DNA from: Achatina immaculata
Lineage: Eukaryota > Mollusca > Gastropoda > Stylommatophora > Achatinidae
DNA length: 64,000 bases
Assembly (NCBI GenBank): GCA_009760885.1
Contig: CM019707.1
Location: forward strand, 37,254,234 to 37,318,233
Direction of reading: 5' to 3'
A model generated the notes under the pieces. The model did no database searches, was not told the origin of the DNA, and saw only the letters and a program-made list of their open reading frames with translations. The position numbers and the translations under genes are program-made. Shown here piece by piece: positions 23,001 to 38,000 of the stretch (position 1 is the stretch's first letter; the number at the start of each line of letters is the position of its first letter).

Positions 23001-26000
23001 TCTAGTCCTCTCTGTTCCTTGATCTTTTCTTGCCAACAAATTACATTATAACAAAGGATAAACATGAATGACACAGCACATGATGATGATCAAAGATCAT
23101 TTCTTAACATACACAATCTTCACCCACATTCAACTTGTGTGTAGTCCCATACATAAGGGGCTGATATATGAGAGCATGTGTTATGTTCATCAATAAACTG
23201 ACAACACATATGTAACGGTGTGCCTCATCTAGCCTCTGATTTCAGAGGTAGCTCTTCCTAATACAGTGCGTCCGAGAACACACACCATTTTTATAGCTGC
23301 TTCAAATGGAAGCCAGTTCACCGTTGGCTCAGCTACTCTGTGACACTCCTGCACAAAATTATTCTTTGTTCACAATGTTCATTTCCCATGATCTGCATCA
23401 AACTGAACAAAACCTAATTTCTAACTAAAAACATTCAAAACCACATGAACATTTTTTGCAATCACACAGCACAGCTGCCAATTTTAATGGAAAATGAAGT
23501 GATGTCCATATCAGTTTACAACAGTTTAAAATAACAAACCCCCCTACCTACAGAACAAAACTATGTAATCTCAGTAAGTTAATTAACAAGCTATTTATAC
23601 AACCAGCAGTAGGATACAAGTTGAGAGACATAACTATGACAATCATCATCATCATCATGTGCTCTGAAATGATTGTTTCACTGCAGCAAATTTCCAGACC
23701 ACTCTGCTTCTTAAAATGATGTTTCTTGGTCATTTTGTAGCCACAATGCCTCAGTCGCACCCCTGTCATCAAGCCTCATTCCTCTCACTACCTTATCCTC
23801 ATCTACCATCTTACATGGTGCTTGGCCAGTTCTTCCCAATCCTTATAAGTTACTGCCCCTATTCCATCTGACCTGGGCAGCACACTAGAGTGATGTGGTC
23901 AGCGTCACTCCTGGCCACCTCTGCTTCCTTAGCTCCAGAAACAGCCACGGATACCTCTGGTCAGACTCAAACCACTGATTATTGCATGTTCTTCATTTAT
24001 ATGTGCTCATTTTACTTTCTGCCATTCCTGTCTTGGTCCACTTTCCTCAATCCTCGTATCTTTCTGTAATACTGAACCATACACCTCTATCTTTGTAATT
24101 TGTACATGCACTTTAAAACAAGTAGTTTTACGTGAAATAAGTACCATATACTCTGAAAAATATTTGTAAACACAGTACAAAGTCACCGAACCAACGGTCA
24201 GAAAAGTACAGGTAAAGGTGAGAGTCGTGAGCCAGCATCACTGCACGCAGGTCAAACTAGTTGTCACCATCAGCACAAACTCCGTCACTAGTGGCGCCAT
24301 TCCTCTTCCTCAACCCCCCCACACCCCAGCATGGTAGGCCAGGGTGCTGGTTTCATCTGACCCCTACCCATGCAGACCTTCCCAGCTCAGCTGAACCTGC
24401 CAGGAGCACAACTCCCACTGGTATAGTCCTGGGAGGTGGTCGGGGTACGTACCTTCATATAATCCTCGATGTTAAAAACAAATGGTGTCTGTCCGAAATT
24501 AGCCTCGACTGCTTCCCCAGGTGTCTGCAGACCAACTGTTGGGTACAGGTTTGGCTACGGAACAAGAACAAAACATGGCCACAGATGAGAAAATAAGCTT
24601 TCCTTTGAATACAACTTTAACCTACAATAGCACAATATTTTTTTTTTTGCAGATTTGTAGAAATCATTGGGCTGGTTGGGTGAGTGGTTAGGTGCCTGGT
24701 TGTATCAGGTTCAACTCCCGGGAGAGGAGATTTTTTTCTGGTACTTTACTTAATTACTTGACTTTATTCTCCTTCTTGTACTGTGAAGTGTTGAGAGGAG
24801 ATGCAGCTGGTGTTCTGGAGCCAAATGGCTAGCCTCAGTTGACGGTCATGCCATGATGTCTCTCTCATGTCATCTATCCATCTCTTTCTGGGTCTTCCTC
24901 TTGATCTGTGTCCTGCGGTTTTTTTTTGGTTGAAGGCTCCTGTGGCTTGCTGCGAGTGTGTCATTCTCATTAAGTGACTGAACCACTTGATTCTTTGCCT
25001 CTCTATGTGTCATACACATGGTGTAGTACCACAACACCAAAACACCCCGGGGTCCACCCAGCCTCTAAAAATATGGGAGGGCAAATGCGGCCAGGTATGA
25101 TGCTGACCACATCACACTTTCATATGCCGACAGTCTCGGAAATACAGGCCTAACCAACATGCTTTAATGGCTTGGAAAAAGGGGATTTTACCTTTTTTTA
25201 AAATTTTTTTAAACCTTCACTTTTTATAACTTACTGGTTTTGCTTGATCAGAGTCAGATGTCACCAAAATCACATGGTTATGTCATAATATTCTATAAGT
25301 AAACTTGATAAACGTGATTATCGTGAATCACTAAGCAGATAAAACTGGTCATCAAGCCTCATTCCTCTCACTACCTTATCCTCATCTACCATCTTACATG
25401 GTGCTTGGCCAGTTCTTCCCAATCCTTATAAGTTACTGCCCCTATTCCATCTGACCTGGGCAGCACACTAGAGGGTGATGTGGTCAGCGTCACTCCTGGC
25501 CACCTCTGCTTCCTTAGCTCCAGAAACAGCCACGGACACTTCTACAGCTGATACCTCTGGTCAGACTCAAACCACTGATTATTGCATGTTCTTCATTTAT
25601 ATGTGCTCATTTTACTTTCTGCCATTCCTGTCTTGGTCCACTTTCCTCAATCCTCGTATCTTTCTGTAATACTGAACCATACACCTCTATCTTTGTAATT
25701 TGTACATGCACTTTAAAACAAGTAGTTTTACGTGAAATAAGTACCATATACTCTGAAAAATATTTGTAAACACAGTACAAAGTCACCGAACCAACGGTCA
25801 GAAAAGTACAGGTAAAGGTGAGAGTCGTGAGCCAGCATCACTGCACGCAGGTCAAACTAGTTGTCACCATCAGCACAAACTCCGTCACTAGTGGCGCCAT
25901 TCCTCTTCCTCAACCCCCCCACACCCCAGCATGGTAGGCCAGGGTGCTGGTTTCATCTGACCCCTACCCATGCAGACCTTCCCAGCTCAGCTGAACCTGC

Positions 26001-29000
26001 CAGGAGCACAACTCCCACTGGTATAGTCCTGGGAGGTGGTCGGGGTACGTACCTTCATATAATCCTCGATGTTAAAAACAAATGGTGTCTGTCCGAAATT
26101 AGCCTCGACTGCTTCCCCAGGTGTCTGCAGACCAACTGTTGGGTACAGGTTTGGCTACGGAACAAGAACAAAACATGGCCACAGATGAGAAAATAAGCTT
26201 TCCTTTGAATACAACTTTAACCTACAATAGCACAATATTTTTTTTTTTGCAGATTTGTAGAAATCATTGGGCTGGTTGGGTGAGTGGTTAGGTGCCTGGT
26301 TGTATCAGGTTCAACTCCCGGGAGAGGAGATTTTTTTCTGGTACTTTACTTAATTACTTGACTTTATTCTCCTTCTTGTACTGTGAAGTGTTGAGAGGAG
26401 ATGCAGCTGGTGTTCTGGAGCCAAATGGCTAGCCTCAGTTGACGGTCATGCCATGATGTCTCTCTCATGTCATCTATCCATCTCTTTCTGGGTCTTCCTC
26501 TTGATCTGTGTCCTGCGGTTTTTTTTTGGTTGAAGGCTCCTGTGGCTTGCTGCGAGTGTGTCATTCTCATTAAGTGACTGAACCACTTGATTCTTTGCCT
26601 CTCTATGTGTCATACACATGGTGTAGTACCACAACACCAAAACACCCCGGGGTCCACCCAGCCTCTAAAAATATGGGAGGGCAAATGCGGCCAGGTATGA
26701 TGCTGACCACATCACACTTTCATATGCCGACAGTCTCGGAAACACAGGCCTAACCAACATGCTTTAATGGCTTGGAAAAAGGGGATTTTACCTTTTTTTT
26801 AAAATTTTTTTAAACCTTCACTTTTTATAACTTACTGGTTTTGCTTGATCAGAGTCAGATGTCACCAAAATCACATGGTTATGTCATAATATTCTATAAG
26901 TAAACTTGATAAACGTGATTATCGTGAATCACTAAGCAGATAAAACTGGTCATCTTTAAACTGCCATCTTTTGAAATTTACATCACCAATACCTCCTTCA
27001 TCCCTGGGATGTGGGGTGAATAAGATTTATATTTGGAATGTTCACGTGTTGAAAAGGTAGGATTCAGCTTCATTAATCCTTACGCCGTTAACAAGACTTT
27101 TACTGCGATAGCCTTTTAGGGATCATTTTGAGGAAGTGTGTGTACAGTCTTGTCAGTACATCATTCACCAGCCCCAACATCCATCACAGCAAACATCTCT
27201 CCTTTCACAAGTTGCCTCCAAATGTGGCTCATCCAGGTGGCAGTGGTTCTATTCTTTTCTCTCCAGGGGCCCCGGTAACCACATGGGTGCCGGGATGGCT
27301 GCTCAGTGTTAAATATAAAGAGGCTTTGCTCACTCCAAAAGCAAACAGTAAAGTTTGTTAGTGACAAAGATCGAGCACAAACAACTAACCAGCACAAATG
27401 TATCAAAATACTGCCTCTTAAGAACAGGTTCCTCCTCAACAAAGCCAAGTTAGTACATCAAATTCTTTCACGGCATGCCCCGCCTTATCTATGGAACCTG
27501 TTTAGATTTAGCCCACAGTGCAGCCAACGCTTGAACAACATATGTCTTCCAAAACCTAGACTTGATCTTTACAAGAAAAGCTTTACTTACTGATTTTTGG
27601 AATACCCTCCCATCCTGTATAAAAAATACAAGTTATAATCCTTCCTACAACTACAAGCTTTCCCAATATCTATTTGATGTCGACTACAACCCTTCATGAA
27701 TCATGAAACTTAAAAGTTATTTTAAACTGCTCTGACAGACACTGAATTCAGTTAATTGTTTATTCTGAATAGTAATGAAATTTTTGTTTGGTAGATAGTC
27801 ATTTTTATGTGTACGTAGTTAGTCGTTTTTATGTGTACGTAGTTAGTCATTTTTATGTGTACGCAGTTAGTCATTTTTATGTGTATGTAGTTAGTCATTT
27901 TTATGTGTATGTAGATAGTCATTTTTATGTGTATGTAGTTAGTCATTTTTATGTATATGCAGTTAGTCATTTTTATGTGTATGTAGTTAGTTTAATATTA
28001 ATTATGTTTGTTATATAAGCTGCATATCTGTAGAATGTCTGGAACAGAACGAAGGTTGTATGATAAAGGGCAGAATGTCAGACAGGCCGTGCCCAATTCT
28101 TGACCCTATTGAAATAAAGATCAATCAATCAATCCCCCTTAAAAAAAAAACCAAAAAAAACATTCTAAACTTTTCAGAAAAGTCCACACAAAAATTTTCA
28201 AATAAAAACTTACTGGAAGATCTGTAAAGGCAATACCTGGAAAAAAAAAAACAACCCAAAGGTTCAGCACCTTAGTTAACCCAAATGGCATAAAGCAAAA
28301 CCAAAGAAAATAAGATTTCATTTCTCTTTATATAAATATTAAACAACAACCACACAGGAAAAAAAAAATTGCAGGAAATGGATTGGTCATGTGCTCCGAA
28401 GAAACCCCAGCAAACATCACTAAAACAGCCACGCCATGGACACCCAACAAAGGCTACATGGTGGAGAACTGTACAAGCGGAGAAGAATAGCATGCAGCAC
28501 AGCTGGGGGCACAACACAAGGGCTGGCTGCATATCGTGAGAGAATTTGTTGCTGCTCTGCAAAATGCCACAAAGTGTACTGGGCGGTGATTTCTTAACTG
28601 ATTGTTGACCATGGACAAGATCATCATCATCATAAAGAAAAAAAAAACAAATACTTCAACAATGATGGTAAAATGATAGGAAACGCCGTAGGGGATGAAG
28701 TGTTAGAGACCTCATTATGCTAGGCCATCAGGGTATGAGGTAGGGTGGCCAGTTCCTTTCCTCGCTGCCTTTCCTTCCCAGATTTTTTCTGGTACCCATT
28801 TTACGAGGCTGGGTCAATCTTCTCTGGTACCCATTTTACGAGGCTGGGTCAAACAAATTGGTCGGAAAAATAAAAATCCCGCTCAGCTGGGGATTCGAAC
28901 CCTCGACCATTCAATTGCTAGACGAGTGGGGAAAATCAAACTTTTACCATACTAAATATAGTTACGATCATGAACGTCTCTGTGCAAGCGCAGCACATGC

Positions 29001-32000
29001 TCCAGGATATATATAACACACACGCCAAAGATGAATACAACTTACAGGCTTATGAAACCAGATCTGGCCACAGAGGTCTGGAAATTAGGAAGAATCCGTA
29101 GCAGGGACAAAAATCTGTAAACCCCGTCCTAGCGGTTAGGGTCACATATTCAGAATGATCTAGAATGCTAAATAAGAACTGACGGTGGAGATATCCAATA
29201 ACCCCCATATGAACTTTCACCGTAAGACTGACAACAGTGGAATGAAGCCCCAAGCACAACAAAAAACTTGGGCTAAACTATCACAACAAAGTACTGATGA
29301 AGCTGTCAAAACCCTATTAGAAGAAAATGCCCTTCAAGAGAACAGAAAACATACACTAATACAATTTTAGCCTATTTGTTTTCAGGGCAGCATTTTCAGC
29401 ATAACATGCTTCCACCAATCCTCCTTTTCCCTCCCCAGAAAAAAAAAAAACAAAAAACAAACTTATCTGCAGAGAAACAACAGAAACAAACAACTGAACA
29501 TACTGTTTTTACTAGAAATATACTAATCATAATAACCAAAAGTATGACTTTCTGTATGCTCAATCATAAAACAACTGAGAATATATCTATCTCACTGGAG
29601 CTGTGAGCTAAAGTGAGAATATATCTATCTCACTGGAGCTGTGAGCTAAAGTTCTCTGCAGCCAAAGATGTTGAAACACAGCATCATGCTGGCTTGGAAT
29701 CAGGTTATGGTGGCTATTTTTTTTTTAGTCTCTGAAGCTAAACAGCAGGGGGTGTTCAATGCTTCCTTATCAGACTCCACCGCCATGGAGACTATGGCAA
29801 TCCCTGACCTGTTAGCCAGGTTAGGCCTGCTAGTGGAGGTACCAACGGAGAGGTGGGACAGGGTCTTGATCAGCTATGGCTCACCAACCCTGATACTAGT
29901 GCCACTGTCCCCAGAGAGAACTACAAACATGCAGGATAATAAGACAAAACCAAAGAAAATAAGATTTCATTTCTCTTTATATAAATATTAAACAACAACC
30001 ACACAGGAAAAAAAAATTGCAGGAAATGGATTGGTCATGTGCTCCGAAGAAACCCCAGCAAACATCACTAAAACAGCCACGCCATGGACACCCAACAAAG
30101 GCTACATGGTGGAGAACTGTACAAGCGGAGAAGAATAGCATGCAGCACAGCTGGGGGCACAACACAAGGGCTGGCTGCATATCGTGAGAGGTGGAGAGAA
30201 TTTGTTGCTGCTCTGCAAAATGCCAAAATGTACTGGGCGGTGATTTCTTAACTGATTGTTGACCACGGACAAGATCATCATCATCATAAAGAAAAAAAAA
30301 AACAAATACTTCAACAATGATGGTAAAATGATAGGAAACGCCGTAGGGGATGAAGTGTTAGAGACCTCATTATGCTGGGCCATCAGGGTATGAGGTAGGG
30401 TGGCCAGTTCCTTTCCTCGCTGCCTTTCCATCCCAGATTTTTTCTTGTACCCATTTTACGAGGCTGGGTCAATCTTCTCTGGTACCCATTTTACGAGGCT
30501 GGGTCAATCAAATTGGTCGGAAAAAAAAAATCCCACTCAGCTGGGGATTCGAACCCTCGACCATTCAATTGCTAGACGAGTGGGGAAAATCAAACTTTTA
30601 CCACACTAAATATAGTTACGATCATGAATGTCTCTGTGCAAGCGCAGCACATGCTCCAGGATATATATATAACACACACGCCAAAGATGAATACAACTTA
30701 CAGGCTTATGAAACCAGATCTGGCCACAGAGGTCTGGAAATTAGGAAGAATCCGTAGCAGGGACAAAAATCTGTAAACCCCGTCCTAGCGGTTAGGGTCA
30801 CATATTCAGAATGATCTAGAATGCTAAATAAGAACTGACGGTGGAGATATCCAATAACCCCCATATGAACTTTCACCGTAAGACTGACAACAGTGGAATG
30901 AAGCCCCAAGCACAACAAAAAACTTGGGCTAAACTATCACAACAAAGTACTGATGAAGCTGTCAAAACCCTATTAGAAGAAAATGCCCTTCAAGAGAACA
31001 GAAAACATACACTAATACAATTTTAGCCTATTTGTTTTCAGGGCAGCATTTTCAGCATAACATGCTTCCACCAATCCTCCTTTTCCCTCCCCAGAAAAAA
31101 AAAAAACAAAAACAAACTTATCTGCAGAGAAACAACAGAAACAAACAACTGAACATACTGTTTTTACTAGAAATATACTAATCATAATAACCAAAAGTAT
31201 GACTTTCTGTATGCTCAATCATAAAACAACTGAGAATATATCTATCTCACTGGAGCTGTGAGCTAAAGTGAGAATATATCTATCTCACTGGAGCTGTGAG
31301 CTAAAGTTCTCTGCAGCCAAAGATGTTGAAACACAGCATCATGCTGGCTTGGAATCAGGTTATGGTGGCTATTTTTTTTTTAGTCTCTGAAGCTAAACAG
31401 CAGGGGGTGTTCAATGCTTCCTTATCAGACTCCACCGCCATGGAGACTATGGCAATCCCTGACCTGTTAGCCAGGTTAGGCCTGCTAGTGGAGGTACCAA
31501 CGGAGAGGTGGGACAGGGTCTTGATCAGCTATGGCTCACCAACCCTGATACTAGTGCCACTGTCCCCAGAGAGAACTACAAACATGCAGGATAATAAGAC
31601 AAAACAACTTGGCAAAACACTGCTGTTTGTATTATGTAATAAACATCTATTATTCTCAGAAAACTCTTATAAAGAGTGATGCTACATCACAACTCCTCAG
31701 ATCATAAGACAGGTGCTCTCCTTCATTTCAGTACTTTAAATTGTCAAGTGTTAAGAAAAATCAAGTTTTCTTGATTGCTTTAATTTCAAAATAAACTAAT
31801 GAAGTTAAAAAAAAAGGGGGGGGGGGAGGGTGACTTTTAATCCATAATAACAACTTTGTTATCATCTGGATTATATCTGTAACAAAATTCTAAATCATCA
31901 GTATCTCAGGATGCCCAATTTGGGGGGGGGGGGAGAGAGGAGAGAACAGCAGTCTAGGATGAAATAATAATTGCTGTGATCTCAACTAATGTCTGTGGTC

Positions 32001-35000
32001 CTCTAAACTGACTGTAACAACTCACTAATCATCGTGACAATGTGATCCCAAGCTCTCAAACAATGTCTGTGGTCCTCTAAACTGACTGTAACAACTCACT
32101 AATCATCGTGACACTGTGATCCCAAGCTCTCAAACAACGTCTGTGGCCCTCTAAACTGACTGTAACAACTCACTAATCATCATGACACTGTGATCCCAAG
32201 CTCCCAAACAATGTCTGTGGCCCTCTAAACTGACTGTAACAACTCACTAATCATCGTGACACTGTGATCCCAAGCTCCCAAACAATGTCTGTGGCCCTCT
32301 AAACTGACTGTAACAACTCACTAATCATCATGACACTGTGATCCCAAGCTCCCAAACAATGTCTGTGGCCCTCTAAACTGACTGTAACAACTCACTAATC
32401 ATCGTGACACTGTGATCCCAAGCTCCCAAACAATGTCTGTGGCCCTCTAAACTGACTGTAACAACTCACTAATCATCGTGACACTGTGATCCCAAGCTCT
32501 CAAACAACGTCTGTGGCCCTCTAAACTGACTGTAACAACTCACTAATCATCATGACACTGTTATCCAAACTAAGTGACTCGCGTCTGCTAGGTCCACCAA
32601 AAACTGAGACACTGCACAAGGTTTTCTGAGAAAGGAACCACCTCCTGTGTGCGTTCCCCATGTTGCAGGTTTTGCTTCATCCAGTAATCTCCCCTCAATT
32701 TGCTGCAGAAGGTTAAGCAAGACCTGAAATTCTTCCACACAGCAGATGGGGCTTGTCCAACACTTTCACCTCTGGCCTTGGGTGTCTGTTGCACTTCTGA
32801 AGTGGCCGTAATGACTGCTCATATTCAACTATTGGTGAATTTCACTGTATAATGGCATAGCTATATTTGGTAATACCCTGTTCTCTGTTAGAATGTAGCA
32901 TCTGCTCTCTCCTCAAGCAAGGTATCATACTGCCAGTTCTCTGTTAGAATATAGCATCTGCTCTCTCCTCAAGCAAATTATCATACTGCCTGTTCTCTGT
33001 TAGAATATAGCATCTGCTCTCTCCTCAAGCAAAGTATCATAATGCCTGTTCTCTGTTAGAATATAGCATCTGCTCTCTCCTCAAGCAAAGTATCATAATG
33101 CCTGTTCTGAGGAAGCAAATCTTTATGATTATTTTTTGTCAACCTGACCCGAGACCCATCCAAGGATTTCACTTCTGAGGTTTCATATGGTTTGTGGCTT
33201 CTGTAACTGCAGAGAATAGAACAAATATGATCATTCTACTTCTGCGGGATCTCAGAGATATAGTATTTGTTTCTGTGGGATCTCAGAGATATAGGTTTTG
33301 TTTCTGTGGGATCTCAGAGATATAGGATTTGTTTCTGTGGAATCTCAGAGATATAGGATTTGTTTCTGTGGGATCTTAGAGATACAGGATTTGTTTCTGT
33401 GGGATCTCAGAGATATAGGATTTGTTTCTGTGGAATCTCAGATAGGATTTGTTTCTGTGGGATCTTAGAGATACAGGATTTGTTTCTGTGGGATCTCAGA
33501 GATATAGGATTTGTTTCTGTGGAATCTCAGATAGGATTTGTTTCTGTGGGATCTCAGAGATACAGCATTTGTTTCTGTGGGCCAGAGACACAGGATTTGT
33601 TTCTGTGGTATCTCAGAGACACAGGATTTGTTTCCGTGGGATCTCAGAGATACAGGATTTGTTTCTGTGGGACCTCGGAGATATAGGATTTGTTTCTGTT
33701 GGATCTCAGGAGATATAGGATTTGTTTCTGTGGGATCTCAGAGATACACGATTTGTTTCTGTGGGATCTCAGGAGATATAGGATTTGTTTCTGTGGGATC
33801 TCAGTGATATAGGATTTGCTTTTGTGGATTCTCAAAGTTACAGACAGGATTTGCTTCTGTTAAGAAGAAAACCTTACTTACCAAGACTGACACCATTTTT
33901 GGTGTAGAAGCAAGTGTTGTCAATCAGGTTAACACAACAACCAATGGTGTCACCAGTTGTGAAGGTAGGCCCATATGGCTGACCAGCACCAGAGGAACAA
34001 AATGAGTTGCCATCATCTCCATGGTAACCATAAGAATGTTTGTCCCAACCTTGTGAACACAAAAATGATGAGAAAAGAAATGAAAATATGATATTTCCTC
34101 AAAATGTATACTCCCCCCCTCTCCCCCAAATTAAATTTATCACCCTATTGAGAACAGTTTTTTAAAAATCTCAGAATTTTCTAGAGACCAAAAAAAACAA
34201 CAAAAAACACAACAACAACAACAAACTTTGCCACTCTAATGATTATTATAATAAAAAAATCCTGTGGCAGGTTTCTTACCTCACTCATTACAACTAAACA
34301 TCTAACTGTAAACATTTAAGAATAAGAAATCATGTGAAACAATTTTCTTTTTACACACACACGTATAAAAAAACCTCTCTCTCTCTTACTCTCACTTTAT
34401 GAACCGTGGAGGCTAAAGTACAGTAAACATAGAAGTTTATGGTATTTGATATAGAAACTGTTACTCCAATCATTCATTATGTTTTGTCTGAAATATAAAT
34501 GACGTATACCAAGGGATAGATCTAGATAACGATGGGGAGATAACCCTGCGGAAGATATATGCGCTCTTGGAAATCGACAATTTGCAAGAAAAGATCGAGA
34601 ACAGAAAGGAATGAAGATGTGTCTTGTCTGCAGCACTGAGACTCAGTGACTCTGTGTGTTGTCTGCAGCACTGAGACTCAGTGAGTCTGTGTGTTGTCTG
34701 CAGCACTGAGATTCAGTGACCCTGTGTGTTGTCTGCAGCACTGAGACTCAGTGACTCTGTGTGTTGTCTGCAGCACTGAGACTCAGTGACTCTGTGTGTT
34801 GTCTGCAGCACTGAGATTCAGTGACCCCGAATGCTGCTGAATTTGGCAGCTGCTCAAAGAAGAAGAATAAATACCTGACTTAATTCAGTGTTAAACAATG
34901 CATGAGAACCCAGGGCTACAGATTTAGACTGACTTCTTGATTGGAGGCGTTGGCTCTAAGGTCTGATATTAAATACAAAAAAAAAATGAGGCCACACTGG

Positions 35001-38000
35001 GTATTCCAGAATCTCCTCTGATCATTCATCATCAAGTGCCACACTTATCTGTGTGGGCTATCATGTTTCTCTATTTTCTAGAGACCTTTTCTATTTTTTC
35101 ATCAGGTATGCTGCTTTCCACCATCTGCCACTTGCATGACTTCTCCTGACAAGACAGACTTCTCCTGACAAGACAGACTTCTCTCAACAGACAGCATCAC
35201 ATTATGTTTATTTAAAACAGCCAACTAAAAAAAAAAACACTTTTCATCTTGACAAACTAATCAGCACATGTAAAAAAAAAACACGATACTTTATCATTGC
35301 AGGGAGTAAGGCTTAGAAAGATTAACAAGAGCTTCATAAAAATGTTCATGCTACCTGGAAGTCTGTTCATGTTGACACCTTGGGCTGAGAGTCCAATACC
35401 CATATACCTGTGTACAGAAACAGAGAGCACGGGTACAGAACTCAGCTTGTACCGTGAAGCTATACAGTCTAAGATGTTGTTATGTAAACTTACCTTGCAC
35501 TTTGATACTAAGGTCTGAGATGCTGTTACACAATGTACATACGCTACTCGTAAGCAACATTATAAAAACAATATGTAAAAAAAGTAAATATCTAACTGGC
35601 CACTGTCCTGTGAACTTCCACCAACATCTAAAAAAAATCCTGGCATGGTACAATTTTACTTATCCAGAATTTTGTCTGGGAAATCTGACACCCAGAACAC
35701 AGACCCACATCAATCATCAGTACACTGATACAAAACTTATAGACTCGTGAAACATGAAAAATAAATACGACATTCCAAATGCATGGTCACGACAGATCTA
35801 AATCAGTAGTTCTCAACCTTTTGTCTGTCGGAACCCCTGAAATAACAAACTCCATGTCTCAGGGAATTCCTGCTTAAGATAAATCACAGGTGACCAGGTT
35901 TACAACTAAGTGCTGTGCTGTTTCAGTGAATGTAGGTATAATCTGGTTGGTTTATTAAAGACAGTAGGTACCTGGGGGCGTCTGAGTGGCAAAGTGGTTG
36001 GTACACTGGTCTCTCATTACAAAGATCAGGGGTTCGAATCTAGCCGGAGGCGACCCAGTCACCCAGCTGTAGAAATGGTTACCTGACTTCTTCTGGAGTT
36101 TGGGAAGAAAAGGTGGCCAGGCGTGATACTGACCATATCACCCTCTAGTGTGCTGACAGGTCAAGGAAAATATGGGCACTGACCCTATATCCCTATGTGC
36201 CTCTAAGGCATGACAGGGTTACCTTTATCTTTTTTTTTTTTTACCAGGGTCAAGAATCAAAGCAGTGTCTATATACATGCTAATCTTCCCAACACCCCAG
36301 TAAAAGGCCTAAAAGGTCTGCAGGTAGCAGACTTGCATGTGATAGTAGATATGCCTTTCTTAATCCTGCTGCTTAAGTTTAATCCTTGGACTGGTTTGTG
36401 GATAAACCTGACCTAGTGACCTGAGAGGATTACTTGCTTATTATCTGCTGCTGGACCCCTTAAGTTTAATCCTTGGACTGGTTTGTGGATAAACCTGACC
36501 TAGTGGTCTGAGAGGATTACTTGCTTATTATCTGCAGCTGGACCCCTCTGGTTGTCCCCAATGTAAAAAATGGGTCAGTCAGTCAGTCATTTGCATGTTC
36601 CTTTCGGAACTTTGCCTCCCTAACAGCTTTCCTGTAGGCCTCTCGGTTTTGAGCAAGATGGCCTGCTGCTGATGCGTCTATTTGCAGATTATCAACGATG
36701 TCTTGCAGCCATCTTTGTCTTGGTCTTCCTCTCTTTCTCATTATGTACCCTTCCAAGATGGTCTTATCTAGATTACCATGATGTTTAATGTGTCCAAAAT
36801 ATTTAAGTTTTCTCTGTTTAATAATCTTTACTAGCCAGCCTTCTTCAGTATTAAGTTCTTGTAGTATGAATATATTTGTTCCTTTTTGTGTCCATGATAT
36901 TTGAATACCTCTTCTGTAGCATTTACATTCAAAGGCATTTATGTGTTTCTCAGCTGTTTTGTTAAGCATCCATGTCTCACAGGCATATGTTGCAATGGGA
37001 CAGATGCATGCCTTTAAAAATCTTATTTTTGTAGCTCTGTCTGTTCCTCTCCACAGATTCTTTAGTTGTTTTACTTTCTGAAGAGCAATTGATGTCCTCC
37101 TTTTAATTTCCCTCATTGTATCACCATTATTAAAAAAAAAAAAAAATGGGTACTATCTCCATTATTAAAAAAAAATGGGTACCATCACCATTATTAAAAA
37201 AAAAAATGGGTACCAGACACAAAAGTATTAAGGAACGCAGCCCACCAGACGTAGAGAATATCTGCCTGCTAAGCAGTGAGTGTTAGGACATGATGAAAAA
37301 AAACAGGCTACCAGGACACGGTCAGTTCTGTTAATGAGGAATTTAACCAGTTTACAACGCGAGGAAAAACAAAATAAAAGACATACATTTTCTCTTATAT
37401 ACAGATATAAATATATAAATATTTATATCTGTATATAAGAGAGAATGTATGTCTTTTAAGACATTATATAATATATATATATATATCTGACAGAACCCCA
37501 GCTGAAACATCCTAATCTAGATGACTCTTTTCTTCTTTCAAACAAGGATGATAAAACAGTTAAAGACATGAAAACCCAGACTTGACTATCAGGTGAGGAT
37601 CTCTACTGAAACAATGTCACCAGACCTACGACCTAGCAACATGAATGATGAAATAGTATGATAAGAGCAAGTGAAAAAAATTCATGCACTCACCCGTCAC
37701 GACCTTTGCTGATGACCCTGACCTCAAAGTAGTAGATCCCACATGAAGCAGGAATGGGATAATTGGCTCGGACACTGGCTGCATCTTTGTGTGTCTTGCC
37801 AACGCCTTCAAGGTAAAAGGTGATGATGAATAGTTACTTCGGGATTTCCTTTTTTTTAATAAATCTCACAAAGGTTAATAAACAAAAACCTTATCATCTA
37901 CGTTCTAAATGGAATGATGAATGAACAAAAAATATCATCTATATTCTAAACAGAATCTACATTCTAAATAGAATGATGGATAAACAAAAACTATCATTTA

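Larger units (their letters stand above)
23765..25347. repeat. Tandem segmental duplication 1, left copy (1583 bp)
   Basis: Nearly identical to 25348-26948. Shared GTCATC at the start, the junction and just after the end. This copy lacks 17 bp present in the other (2 bp near 23893 and 15 bp near 23956). It carries one of the two exon 6 copies. Confidence 0.95.
28301..29949. repeat. Tandem segmental duplication 2, left copy (1649 bp)
   Basis: Head-to-tail with 29950-31604 and nearly identical. Left edge and junction both read CAAAACCAAAG. Lies wholly in intron 4 and carries no exon; the microexon is 65 bp outside it. Confidence 0.95.

Noticed and set aside
29668..29991. 107-codon frame in family F as a gene
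   Set aside because: The same sequence recurs at seven places with the frame broken in most; a repeat, not a gene.
33360..33835. Several overlapping frames (FVSVGSQRY repeats)
   Set aside because: 31-bp minisatellite open in several frames on both strands.
36583..37116. Host gene of the 'craniofacial development protein 2-like' type
   Set aside because: That automatic label is commonly given to non-LTR ORF2 ends. Several truncated copies in this window show it is a LINE.
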